NCBI GenBank assembly: GCA_900473745.1
Contig: UCMW01000004.1
Location: 600,754 to 664,753 of the forward strand
Length of the DNA: 64,000 nt
From: Hyphomicrobiales bacterium
GTDB taxonomy: Bacteria; Pseudomonadota; Alphaproteobacteria; Rhizobiales; Rhizobiaceae
Direction: 5' to 3'
The notes under the pieces were generated by a model, which saw only the letters and a list, made by a program, of their open reading frames with translations, searched no databases and was not told where the DNA came from. Below are positions 51,201 through 58,930 of the stretch, piece after piece. Every line of letters begins with the position of its first letter. Position 1 is the stretch's first letter. The position numbers were made by a program, and so were the translations under genes.

Positions 51201-52901
51201 ATGCTGAAACAGTTCTTTGCCTATTATCGCCCGTGGAAGGGCCTGTTCTGGCTGGATTTCTCCTGTGCCGTCGCGTCCGGCCTGCTGGAGCTTGCCTTCC
51301 CGCTCGCCGTCACCGCCTTCATTGACAGGCTCTTGCCGACCGGCAACTGGACGCTGACACTGATGGCGGCTGCCGGCCTGCTCGCCATCTATCTCGTCAA
51401 TGCCGCCCTGATGGCGATCGTCATCTATTGGGGCCACAAGCTCGGCATCAACATCGAGACGTCGATGCGCGCCAAGGCCTTCGAGCATCTGACGACGCTT
51501 TCCTGGCGCTGGTATGACACGGCCCGCACCGGCAAACTCGTCGCCCGGGTGACGCGCGACCTCGAAGAGGTCGGCGAAGTCGCCCATCACGGACCCGAGG
51601 ATCTGTTCATCGCCATCATGACCTTCGTCGGCGCCTTTTTCCTGATGCTCAACCTGCATATCGAACTCGCCCTCGTCACGGCCCTCATCGTGCCGGGCAC
51701 GGTCGCGATCGTCTCCATCTATGGCGGTCGTATGACTCGCACCTGGCAGGAGATCTATGGCCGCATCGGCGCCTTCAACGTGCGTCTGGAGGAGACGATC
51801 GGCGGCATCCGTGTCGTCCAGGCCTATGCCAACGAAGATCACGAGCGCAAGCTGTTCGCCAAGGACAATGCCCGCTACCGCCGGACCAAGCTCGACGCCT
51901 ACCGGGTCATGGCAGCGTCTTCCTCGCTGCATTACATGGGCATGCGCGCCGTTCAGGTGGTGATCATGGTGATCGGCTCCGGCTATGTGCTCTCGGGCTC
52001 CATGTCGACCGGCAGCTTCGTCGGCTTCCTGCTTCTGGTCGGCGTCTTCTTCCGCCCGCTCGACAAGATCACGGCCGTCATCGAGACCTATCCGCGCGGC
52101 ATTGCCGGCTTCCGCCGTTATCTCGACCTGCTCGCAACGGAACCCGAGATCACGGACAGTCCCGATGCACGCCCGGTGTCCACGCTCAGCGGTGACATCC
52201 GCTTCTCGGATGTCACGTTCGCCTTCACGCCGGGTCGCCCCGTGCTGCACGACGTCTCGCTGCATGTGAAGCCGGGTGAAACCGTAGCTTTCGTCGGCGA
52301 ATCCGGTGCCGGAAAGTCGACCCTGCTGTCGCTCCTGCCGCGCTTCTATGAGCCGACGTCGGGCACGATCACCATCGACGGCATGACGCTCTCGGAGATG
52401 ACCGTGGAAAGCCTGCGTCGCCAGATCGGTCTCGTCTCCCAGGATGTCTTCCTCTTCGGCGGCACGCTCCGGGAAAACATCATCTATGGCCGCCTCGGCG
52501 CCACCGATGACGAAATCATGGAAGCCTGTCGGCGCGCCCAGCTCACCACCATGCTGGAGAACCTGCCCGAGGGCCTCGACACGATCGTCGGCGAACGTGG
52601 CATCATGCTGTCGGGCGGCCAGAAGCAGCGCGTCGCGATCGCCCGCGCCTTCCTCAAGGATCCGCCGATCCTGCTGCTCGACGAGGCCACCTCGGCGCTC
52701 GACAGCACGACCGAGCGGGAGATCCAGTCGGCTCTGGAAGACCTGTCGAAGGGCCGCACGACGCTGGTCGTCGCCCACAGGCTCGGCACAATCCGTAATG
52801 CCGACCGCATCGTCGTCATGCAGCAGGGCCGCATCGTCGAGGTAGGCACGCATGCCGAACTCTTGGAGCGGGCAGGGGCCTACGCGAAACTCGCCGCCTG
52901 A
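51201..52901 (+). CDS. ABC exporter, fused membrane and ATPase domains
   Basis: The ATG at 51201 (MLKQFFAYYRPWKGLFWLDF) gives 566 residues. Six membrane segments lie in the first about 310 residues (FSCAVASGLLELAFPLAVTAFI, LTLMAAAGLLAIYLVNAALMAIVIYW, FIAIMTFVGAFFLMLNLHIELALVTALIVPG and others). The ATPase follows, with Walker A GESGAGKST, Q-loop LVSQDVFLFGGTLRENIIYG, signature LSGGQKQRVAIARA, Walker B ILLLDEATSALD and VVAHRLGTI. It is an MsbA/MdlB-type homodimeric exporter. It starts 30 bp after fhuC in the same orientation, so it is probably part of the siderophore operon and may export a siderophore or recycle it; the cargo is not proven. Confidence 0.92.
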   Translation: MLKQFFAYYRPWKGLFWLDFSCAVASGLLELAFPLAVTAFIDRLLPTGNWTLTLMAAAGLLAIYLVNAALMAIVIYWGHKLGINIETSMRAKAFEHLTTLSWRWYDTARTGKLVARVTRDLEEVGEVAHHGPEDLFIAIMTFVGAFFLMLNLHIELALVTALIVPGTVAIVSIYGGRMTRTWQEIYGRIGAFNVRLEETIGGIRVVQAYANEDHERKLFAKDNARYRRTKLDAYRVMAASSSLHYMGMRAVQVVIMVIGSGYVLSGSMSTGSFVGFLLLVGVFFRPLDKITAVIETYPRGIAGFRRYLDLLATEPEITDSPDARPVSTLSGDIRFSDVTFAFTPGRPVLHDVSLHVKPGETVAFVGESGAGKSTLLSLLPRFYEPTSGTITIDGMTLSEMTVESLRRQIGLVSQDVFLFGGTLRENIIYGRLGATDDEIMEACRRAQLTTMLENLPEGLDTIVGERGIMLSGGQKQRVAIARAFLKDPPILLLDEATSALDSTTEREIQSALEDLSKGRTTLVVAHRLGTIRNADRIVVMQQGRIVEVGTHAELLERAGAYAKLAA

Positions 52902-52934
52902 CGTGGCGAAGGTTGGGCATCCGCGCCCTGCGCT

Positions 52935-53891
52935 TCAGCTCCAATAGGCAGCCGCGGTGAACTGGCTCTTGGCCAAGCCCATGCCTGTCAGATGGCTGCG
53001 CGCGGCCCGCGCGCTTTCGGCGCCGGCGGCGAACCACACATAGGCGCCCTCCGGGATCACGGTCGCTGTCAGCGCTGCGATCAGATCCTCAGTGCGTGAT
53101 ACGCGTGGATCCGCCGTGAGTTCGCCGAGATCCTCCGCCGACGCGGAAAGAACAGCCGAGACCTCGCCCTCGGCAAGCGCCAGCATGCGGGCAATAGCAG
53201 GCAGCGCTGTCTCGTCGCCGAACAGGTAGAGCGGCGAGCCGGAAGGGCACCATCCGCCGCCGGGTCCCATCACACCGACTGTCTGGCCAACGGGGGTTGT
53301 CTCGACCCAGTCGCAGGTCGGGCTGCCGGCATGGTGGAAAATGTCGAAATCCAGCCAGTCCTCGTCCTGCGCAACCACGGTATAAACAGGCTTGTGGATC
53401 TTCCGTTCGGGCCAGACGGTGCGGCCGGTGCGGGAAATCCTCGGCCACTCGGGAGCCGCAGGATCTTCCGGCAGGAGCAGACGGAAATGCAGGCTGCCGG
53501 TCGCAAACCGGGCCGCTTCCTCGCCCCGCAGCCGCACCCGGGTGAAACCGGGCGAACGGCGCGTGGCGGAAACAACCTGCATCAGGGCCAGCCCCGGCGC
53601 CAGTGCGCCCTCGTTCACCTCGTCCCATTCGATCGTGAAGCCGCCATCCTCGAAGACTTCTGCGAGATTGCTTTGCAACGTCAACAACAACCGCCGCTCG
53701 GCACTTTCCAGCTCCACCGCGGCGCAATCGCCGTCGAGCCGGCGAAAGACGGCCGTGCTGCTCCAGATCGAGAAGCGTTTTTCCTCGTCTCCGCCCGACA
53801 GCGGGATACCGAGGCGGCTCGCATGCTCGCCGATCAATGCGAATGCTGCTGCCTGCTGTCCAGCAATGGATCCGACCAACCGATGCGTCAT
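52935..53891 (-). CDS. siderophore-interacting protein (ferric-siderophore reductase)
   Basis: The ATG at 53891 (MTHRLVGSIAGQQ) with GAGGAAAG gives 318 residues. An N-terminal DUF2218-like segment (about 10-95) is followed by the SIP domain: flavin-binding barrel (RSPGFTRVRLRGEEAARFATGSLHFRLLLPED), RKIHKPVYTVVAQDEDWLDFDIFHHAGSPTCDWVETTPVGQTVGVMGPGGGW, and the C-terminal NAD(P)H-type fold ending VWFAAGAESARAARSHLTGMGLAKSQFTAAAYW. In the family it reduces ferric siderophores in the cytoplasm to release Fe2+. It is convergent with the exporter gene, and a candidate RirA box lies upstream. Confidence 0.93.
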   Translation of the reverse strand: MTHRLVGSIAGQQAAAFALIGEHASRLGIPLSGGDEEKRFSIWSSTAVFRRLDGDCAAVELESAERRLLLTLQSNLAEVFEDGGFTIEWDEVNEGALAPGLALMQVVSATRRSPGFTRVRLRGEEAARFATGSLHFRLLLPEDPAAPEWPRISRTGRTVWPERKIHKPVYTVVAQDEDWLDFDIFHHAGSPTCDWVETTPVGQTVGVMGPGGGWCPSGSPLYLFGDETALPAIARMLALAEGEVSAVLSASAEDLGELTADPRVSRTEDLIAALTATVIPEGAYVWFAAGAESARAARSHLTGMGLAKSQFTAAAYWS

Positions 53892-53933
53892 GTCACTTTC
53901 CTCGCGATATCGCACGCGTCGGGTTTATAAACA

Positions 53934-53948
53934 TGATAAATAAAGTCA
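53934..53948. promoter_or_regulatory. candidate IRO box (RirA site)
   Basis: TGA-n9-TCA (TGA 53934-53936, TCA 53946-53948) is the core of the IRO motif through which RirA represses iron genes in rhizobia. It lies 43 bp upstream of the siderophore-interacting protein start and overlaps a TTGACT/TATAAA-like promoter on the minus strand (short spacing). The same stretch also holds GATAAA-n12-TTTATC. The remaining 311-bp divergent region has no gene. Confidence 0.55.
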
Positions 53949-54202
53949 AGATTTTATCGCAGATGAGGGTATCCGCACCCCCGCGTCGGGAGCCGCGTCC
54001 CTACGGTTTATCGCAGTCAAGCCGAATCGAATTCCGGACCACCACGGCGCGACGGGCAGCATTTGCCCCGGAAATCGAGTTTTTCAGCTATTTTGAGCTA
54101 TGAATTTTCCCATTCGCGGCGCGCCACGCCGTATTCGTTTCTTTATTTTGTTCCAAAGCCGGCTACTCTTGAAAACCATGGGGACGCTTCTATGGGGACT
54201 GC

Positions 54203-55126
54203 ATGGCACATCTTGCCGAAGGTGAGATCGCAATACCGCGCATCGCGCGCATCGAATGGCCGACCGTCGCATTGGCCTTTCTGATCTACGGGGGCTTTCT
54301 TGGCCTCACTTGGTTCTGGCGCGACATTCCAATCTGGATCCTTGTGCCACTTGGCGCCTGGCTGATCGCCTGGCATGGCTCGCTGCAACACGAAGTGATC
54401 CACAATCATCCGACCCGCCATGTCTGGATCAACGATGCGATCGGCGTTCCGCCGATCTCGCTCTGGCTGCCCTATCACGTCTACAAGCAGAGCCATCTCG
54501 CCCATCACCGGGACGAGCATCTGACCGATCCGATCGAGGATCCGGAATCCTATTATTTCACGGCTGAGGATTGGGATCGCTTCGGCTGGTTCGGCCGCAC
54601 GCTGCGCGAATTCAACCTGACGCTTGCCGGTCGTCTCACCGTCGGCCCTGCCATCATCCTCGGCTCTTTCCTCTGGCACGAGGCCGTGAAGGTGATCCGC
54701 GGCGAGGGCGACAGCCGACGCCTCTGGGCGGGCCATGGTCTGGGGGTGGCGATCGTGCTCTGGTGGGTGCTCGTCGTCTGCGACATGCCCTTCCTGCTTT
54801 TCTTCTTCGGCTTCATCTATTGTGGCACGGCACTGTCGCGCCTGCGCTCCTATGCCGAACACCGTTTCGCCGATGACCACGAGGAGCGTACGGCGATCGT
54901 CGAGAAGACCCCGCTGTTCGGTCTTCTCTTCCTTTACAACAACCTGCATGTCCTGCATCACCGCGTGCCGGCGCTACCCTGGTACATGCTGCCCCGGTCT
55001 TACGAGAAACATCGCGATTTCCTCGTGCGGCTGAACGGCGGCCTCGTCTATCGCGGCTATTTCGATGTCGCCCGCCGCTATCTCTTCCGCAGGCACGACC
55101 GCCCGACCCATCCGAGGCATTCCTGA
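54203..55126 (+). CDS. membrane fatty acid desaturase/hydroxylase-type protein
   Basis: A 307-residue membrane di-iron enzyme with the three His boxes: HEVIHNH (about residue 70), HLAHHRDEH (about 104) and HVLHHR (about 254). Membrane segments surround them (ALAFLIYGGFLGLTWFW, WILVPLGAWLIAWHG, GHGLGVAIVLWWVLVVCDMPFLLFFFGFIYCG). The family desaturates or hydroxylates acyl chains or carotenoids; box spacing favours the general fatty acid desaturase group, but the substrate cannot be fixed. The next gene (PhnD-like) follows within 36 bp and probably starts even closer, so the two may be co-transcribed. Confidence 0.9.
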   Translation: MAHLAEGEIAIPRIARIEWPTVALAFLIYGGFLGLTWFWRDIPIWILVPLGAWLIAWHGSLQHEVIHNHPTRHVWINDAIGVPPISLWLPYHVYKQSHLAHHRDEHLTDPIEDPESYYFTAEDWDRFGWFGRTLREFNLTLAGRLTVGPAIILGSFLWHEAVKVIRGEGDSRRLWAGHGLGVAIVLWWVLVVCDMPFLLFFFGFIYCGTALSRLRSYAEHRFADDHEERTAIVEKTPLFGLLFLYNNLHVLHHRVPALPWYMLPRSYEKHRDFLVRLNGGLVYRGYFDVARRYLFRRHDRPTHPRHS

Positions 55127-55161
55127 CCGCGGCGGGAGAGACGAGGCTCGCGAGCCTTGCC

Positions 55162-55950
55162 ATGTATGTTGCCCCGTCCGTGGTGGTGGAGGCGCAGCGT
55201 GATCTATGGGCATACCTTCGGGACCACTTGCGCAGTGCCGGCCTGACAGGCGTGCCCGAGGCACCCGACGAGCAGACGGCCCATCACGACGCCTGGCTCC
55301 ATCCGCGCCTGCTTCTGGCCCAGACCTGCGGCTTCCCCTTCGTCAAGCGCCTGCGTGGCCGGGTCCGTCTCGTTGCCACGCCGGTCTATGAGGCGCCGGG
55401 CTGTGAAGGGCCGACCATGTGCAGCGTCATTGTCGTGCGCGAAGAGAACTCCCCGCCGAGCCTTGCCGCCTGCGCGGGCTTGGCTGTCGCGATCAACGAG
55501 ACGGGCAGCAATTCCGGCTATAATCTCCTGCGTGCGGCCGTCGCGCCCCATGCGGGTGGCAAACCCTTCTACTCAAGCGTCGTCGAAACCGGCGGCCATC
55601 TGGCCAGCATGGCGGCCGTGTCTGCGGGCAAGGCCGATCTGGCAGCGATCGACTGCATCACTTACGACCTGCTGCGCCGCCACGCACCGGAGCGACTTGC
55701 GGGGCTCTCCATCCTCGAGCGAACCCCCTCCGGTCCCAATCTCCCCTTCATCACCCGGCTTACGGCCTCTGACGAAGAATTAGCCGCGCTGCGCAGTGCC
55801 TTGAAGGCCGCAGTCGCCGCCCCGGAGCTCGATGAGGCGCGCGCGATCCTGGGCCTGACGGACGTCGTAATGCTGGACGAAAGCGCCTACGACGTTTTGC
55901 TCCATTATGAACGGGCGGCGATCGACGCCGGCTATCCCGATCTTCCTTGA
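55162..55950 (+). CDS. PhnD-like phosphate/phosphonate-binding family protein, without signal peptide
   Basis: From the ATG at 55162 there are 262 residues. The frame is open upstream and reads LTAAGETRLASLA before MYVAPS; family members usually begin 'RLASL.MY', so the true start may be a CTG at 55123 overlapping the desaturase stop. The body is a PhnD-type periplasmic binding protein fold (AINETGSNSGYNLLRAAV, FYSSVVETGGHLASMAAVSAGKADLAAIDCITYDLL) but there is no signal peptide, and no permease or ATPase gene follows. Such cytoplasmic PhnD-like proteins exist in rhizobia with unknown role. Ligand unknown. Confidence 0.82.
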   Translation: MYVAPSVVVEAQRDLWAYLRDHLRSAGLTGVPEAPDEQTAHHDAWLHPRLLLAQTCGFPFVKRLRGRVRLVATPVYEAPGCEGPTMCSVIVVREENSPPSLAACAGLAVAINETGSNSGYNLLRAAVAPHAGGKPFYSSVVETGGHLASMAAVSAGKADLAAIDCITYDLLRRHAPERLAGLSILERTPSGPNLPFITRLTASDEELAALRSALKAAVAAPELDEARAILGLTDVVMLDESAYDVLLHYERAAIDAGYPDLP

Positions 55951-55988
55951 ATGGCTCGCCCCTGGTCAGGGAAGTGACCCGACTGAGA

Positions 55989-56249
55989 TCACAGCTTCAC
56001 CTTCACCGGCCGCCAGACGATCGTCTCGGGCGTACGGTCATAAGGATTGTCCATGATCGTCACCTTGCAGTTTCGCGTGTCACAATGCTTGCAGCGGAAC
56101 TTCAGGGAAAAGGGATCGCGGCCGTGACCGTAGAAGGTTGCAAGGTCCTTCGCCATGAAGCGGCCCTGGTTCTGGCATTCGCGACAGGTGGCGACCACCA
56201 GCATATTGTGGCGAAGCGCCTTTCCGAGGGTGTCGATCGTCTGTGTCAT
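55989..56249 (-). CDS. small zinc-ribbon-like protein of unknown function
   Basis: The ATG at 56249 (MTQTIDTLGKALRH) gives 86 residues; an in-frame ATG at 56294 would add 15. Two CxxC pairs (VVATCRECQNQGRF and KFRCKHCDTRNCKV) about 31 residues apart suggest a structural zinc site. The end is PETIVWRPVKVKL. There is no signal peptide or membrane helix. I know no named family. It is convergent with the PhnD-like gene, 38 bp apart. Confidence 0.7.
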   Translation of the reverse strand: MTQTIDTLGKALRHNMLVVATCRECQNQGRFMAKDLATFYGHGRDPFSLKFRCKHCDTRNCKVTIMDNPYDRTPETIVWRPVKVKL

Positions 56250-56389
56250 GTCTGTGATCTTGAACAAAACAAGAACATCGTCAAGTGCGAACATGATCAC
56301 AAAACGCTGGAGCCACTGGATTTCAAGGCTTTTAGCGAGCGGGCGGTGGTCTGTGCCGCTTTGAAAAGGCTTTGCTAGGTCACTGAAAA

Positions 56390-56620
56390 TTAACCATAAA
56401 TTCTGCGGCTTGTAAGCCAACTGTTAACCTTGATCTCTCTATAAAGAATGCGCTTCCACCAAGGTAATGCGTCGCGAAGCGCACGGTTTCTGTATTGCGT
56501 ATCGGGGAGGGCGTCATCCACGGCGCTCTCCCGTTTACGCCTTCGACCGCGCGTCTCAAGGGCATGAGGCCCCCTGGCGAGATCCCTCTGATCCGCCGGC
56601 TGGAAGTGATCCCAATCCAA
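56390..56620 (-). CDS. possible small basic protein
   Basis: A 76-residue frame beginning at TTG 56620 (LDWDHFQPADQRDLARG), with good GC3 in its first half and an Arg-rich middle, ending LPWWKRILYREIKVNSWLTSRRIYG. The start codon is weak and no family is recognised. It could equally be chance. Confidence 0.25.
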   Translation of the reverse strand: MDWDHFQPADQRDLARGPHALETRGRRRKRESAVDDALPDTQYRNRALRDALPWWKRILYREIKVNSWLTSRRIYG

Positions 56621-56633
56621 TTTGACGACATGA

Positions 56634-56666
56634 GAAAGCCTCCACGCCGTATCGGCGGGAGGCTTT
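56634..56666. terminator. long perfect hairpin after the lipoprotein gene
   Basis: GAAAGCCTCC / GGAGGCTTTC (10 bp) with an inner CGCCG / CGGCG stem and a 3-base loop, 36 bp after the stop of the gene ending at 56702. The stem itself ends in CTTTC in both directions, with only a weak T run. Confidence 0.6.
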
Positions 56667-56701
56667 CGAATTTAAACGGTCGTGGCCTAGGTGGCGGGCG
56701 C

Positions 56702-57118
56702 TCAGCTGGCCGTCAGGAACTCCGCGCAATAGCTCTTGCCGCCATTCGTGCCGGGACGATCGACGACGGTCCGCACGCCACGGATGATGTAGTCGGACGA
56801 CACGGTCAGCTGCACCTCGCAGCGCAGATATTCGGTGCGGGCGCGGGTCAGCATCTTGCCCCTCTTGCCGTCCAGATCCTCGTACGTTGCCGGCACGACG
56901 CGGGTGTTGAAGCCGCCGCGCCATGTGTAGAGCGTCGACGAGCCGGAAGCGGCGTCCGAGACCGGCGGGCCAAACTTGGCGAAGAAGGCGCCGGCCTGCT
57001 GGCCGCTCCACCGCGCTTCGATCTCGTTTTTCGGGACCCCGCCTGTCGTCGTGCAGCCAGCGGCCGCAAGGCAGAACACTGCGATCAGTCCTGTTGTCGT
57101 GCTTTTCAGCAAAGTCAT
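56702..57118 (-). CDS. putative lipoprotein of unknown function
   Basis: The ATG at 57118 (MTLLKSTTTGLIAVFCLAAAGC), with AAGGGA eight bases before, gives 138 residues; a GTG at 57124 is an alternative. The lipobox LAAAGC ends a short signal peptide, so an outer membrane or periplasmic lipoprotein is expected. The mature part (EIEARWSGQQAGAFFAKFGPPVSDAASGSSTLYTWRGGF, YLRCEVQLTVSSDYIIRGVRTVVDRPGTNGGKSYCAEFL) has two Cys that could pair, and the 'FGPP...G.S.YTWRGG' pattern recalls small SmpA/BamE-like lipoproteins, which is only a resemblance. It stands alone. Confidence 0.78.
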   Translation of the reverse strand: MTLLKSTTTGLIAVFCLAAAGCTTTGGVPKNEIEARWSGQQAGAFFAKFGPPVSDAASGSSTLYTWRGGFNTRVVPATYEDLDGKRGKMLTRARTEYLRCEVQLTVSSDYIIRGVRTVVDRPGTNGGKSYCAEFLTAS

Positions 57119-57437
57119 TGTCACCGTCCCTTAAACCCCATGAGGGTCTGTGCGGCGGCCATGTTTCCCATGCCGCCTGCCGCACATGGCCCAAGACTGC
57201 TTTACTGCGAAACGCGCCGCCGTGAAACGGAGGCGAGATGGTTACACGCGCAATTTTCAGACCGGTGTCTTCTCGGCAACGGCCACGGCGGCGTGCATCG
57301 CTCCCACGCCATGACGCGCCCGCCCTGACGGTCCTCTCTCTCGTCTGGACCCTTGCTCATATCAGAATGATATCAATGGGATGGCCAGGTCCGTCATGAA
57401 ATCTTCAACTTTCTCGCCGCTTTTTTCGTTTCCCTTC
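57119..57437. other. intergenic region upstream of tRNA-Pro
   Basis: There is no gene. It contains one perfect palindrome ATATCA-GAA-TGATAT (57359-57373), about 65 bp before the tRNA promoter, of unknown meaning. Confidence 0.45.
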
Positions 57438-57466
57438 TTGTACAACGAAAATCACTGGTCTATAGA
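57438..57466 (+). promoter_or_regulatory. promoter of tRNA-Pro
   Basis: TTGTAC (57438-57443), 17-bp spacer, TATAGA (57461-57466), ending 14 bp before the tRNA: close to the housekeeping sigma consensus and correctly placed. Confidence 0.78.
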
Positions 57467-57480
57467 AGCGCCGCTGGTCA

Positions 57481-57557
57481 CGGAGTGTAGCGCAGCCTGG
57501 TAGCGCACCACGTTCGGGACGTGGGGGTCGGATGTTCGAATCATCTCACTCCGACCA
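57481..57557 (+). tRNA. tRNA-Pro (anticodon CGG)
   Basis: Acceptor CGGAGTG/CACTCCG, anticodon stem CCACG/CGTGG with loop TTCGGGA (anticodon CGG), T arm GGATG-TTCGAAT-CATCT, discriminator A and encoded CCA (57555-57557). 77 nt. Confidence 0.96.
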
Positions 57558-57855
57558 GCTTAAAATCCCGACCAATCCCCTGTTCCGAAATGACATTTGC
57601 TCTCTCGAAAGAGGGCTGCCGACGTTGGCGGTTCGCAACCGCAACGGCTTCGGCCATGCCGAATAATGGTATCCAATGCAAATAGTGGTAGTGGACACGC
57701 ATCATTCGACTGCTCTCGTTTCTGTGATCAATGCCCGCAAGCCGTTGCTGCAGCAAGAAGATTAGGCTATCTTGAATTGCAGTGGGGCGGCGAACGGTTG
57801 GCGAGAGTACAACCGACTGATCCATCGAAAATTGTGATCGGCCGGTCAGGTGGGC

Positions 57856-58896
57856 ATGACTCCAGGAACGAGAAAGCGGCGGCAGCGTCAGGACAAGGTC
57901 ACATTGTCGGATGTCGCGCAAAGCGCCGGTGTCAGTGCGATCACGGTTTCGCGGGCGTTGCGCGATCCGGAAAAGGTCTCGCCCCATCTGCGCGACACGA
58001 TCCTCAAGGTCGTCGAGGAAATGGGCTATGTGCCCGATCTCGCAGCCCGCGCCCTGGCCAGCAAGAACAGCGGCCTTGTCGGCGTCATTTCCCCAGGGCT
58101 CGCCAGTCACGTTTTTGTCGCCGTCATCCGGGGGATAGAGGACCGCGTTCGCTCATCCGATTTGCGCATTCAGTATGCCAGTTCCGACAGCGACAGCGAG
58201 GATCAGCTCCGGCAATTGCGCTTCTTCGTCTCGCAAAATCCGGCGGGGCTCATCCATGTCGGCCAGATGCCGGATCCGGCCATTGACGAGCTTCTCCGGC
58301 GTGCGCCATGCCCTGTCGTGGAAATCATGGATATCAGCCGACCGCCGTCGGACATGGTGATCGGCATCGACCACCGTCTGGCGGCCGAGGCGGCCACACG
58401 CCATCTGGTCGCGCGGGGCTATCGCCGGATTGCCATGCTCGGCAATGGTTCGGATTTTCGCGCCCGCCGGCGACTGGAAGGATATCAGGCGGTTCTGGAG
58501 GAGGCCGGACTGTTCGATCCGGCGCTTGTCCTGTCCGTCGATACCCACAGCAGCGTCGGCCTCGGTTGCCATCTCCTCGACCGCCTGAAGAGCGAAACGC
58601 CGGATGCCGATGCCGCCTTCTGCCAGAACGACGATATAGCGCTCGGTGCGCTGTTCGAATGTCAGCGACGTGGATTGTCCGTGCCGAAAGATTTCGGCAT
58701 TTGCGGCTTCAACGACCTCGAATATGCGGGCTTCGCCTTCCCCGCCATCACCTCGGTGCGCGTCCCCCGCTACGAGATCGGATACCGCGCCGCCGACATG
58801 ATCATCCGGGCCGCCGGTACCGGCATGCCGCCGCCGAACATCGTCGATCTCGGCTTCCAGCTCGTTCAGCGTGGCTCGACGGCGCGCGAGGGCTGA
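57856..58896 (+). CDS. LacI-family transcriptional regulator
   Basis: The ATG at 57856 (MTPGTRKRRQRQDKVTLSDVA), with AGGTGGGC upstream, gives 346 residues; a GTG at 57850 is possible. The N-terminal HTH and hinge helix (VTLSDVAQSAGVSAITVSRALRDPEKVSPHLRDTILKVVEEMGYVPDLAARALAS) are complete. The sugar-binding-protein-like core follows (GLVGVISPGLASHVFVAVIRGIEDRV ... IGIDHRLAAEAATRHLVARGYRRIAMLGNGSDFRARRRLEGYQAVLEEAGL ... CGFNDLEYAGFAFPAITSVRVP). The N-terminus resembles GntR-type gluconate repressors of this family. No transporter or catabolic gene adjoins it, so its targets lie elsewhere. Confidence 0.93.
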   Translation: MTPGTRKRRQRQDKVTLSDVAQSAGVSAITVSRALRDPEKVSPHLRDTILKVVEEMGYVPDLAARALASKNSGLVGVISPGLASHVFVAVIRGIEDRVRSSDLRIQYASSDSDSEDQLRQLRFFVSQNPAGLIHVGQMPDPAIDELLRRAPCPVVEIMDISRPPSDMVIGIDHRLAAEAATRHLVARGYRRIAMLGNGSDFRARRRLEGYQAVLEEAGLFDPALVLSVDTHSSVGLGCHLLDRLKSETPDADAAFCQNDDIALGALFECQRRGLSVPKDFGICGFNDLEYAGFAFPAITSVRVPRYEIGYRAADMIIRAAGTGMPPPNIVDLGFQLVQRGSTAREG

Positions 58897-58930
58897 ACCG
58901 GCCCCTCGCACGCCTGTACAAGGCACATGG

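Larger units (their letters stand above)
56250..56701. other. 452-bp gap with a weak small ORF and a hairpin
   Basis: This holds the promoter of the zinc-ribbon gene, one possible small minus-strand frame (56390-56620) and a strong hairpin at 56634-56666. Nothing else is recognised. Confidence 0.5.
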
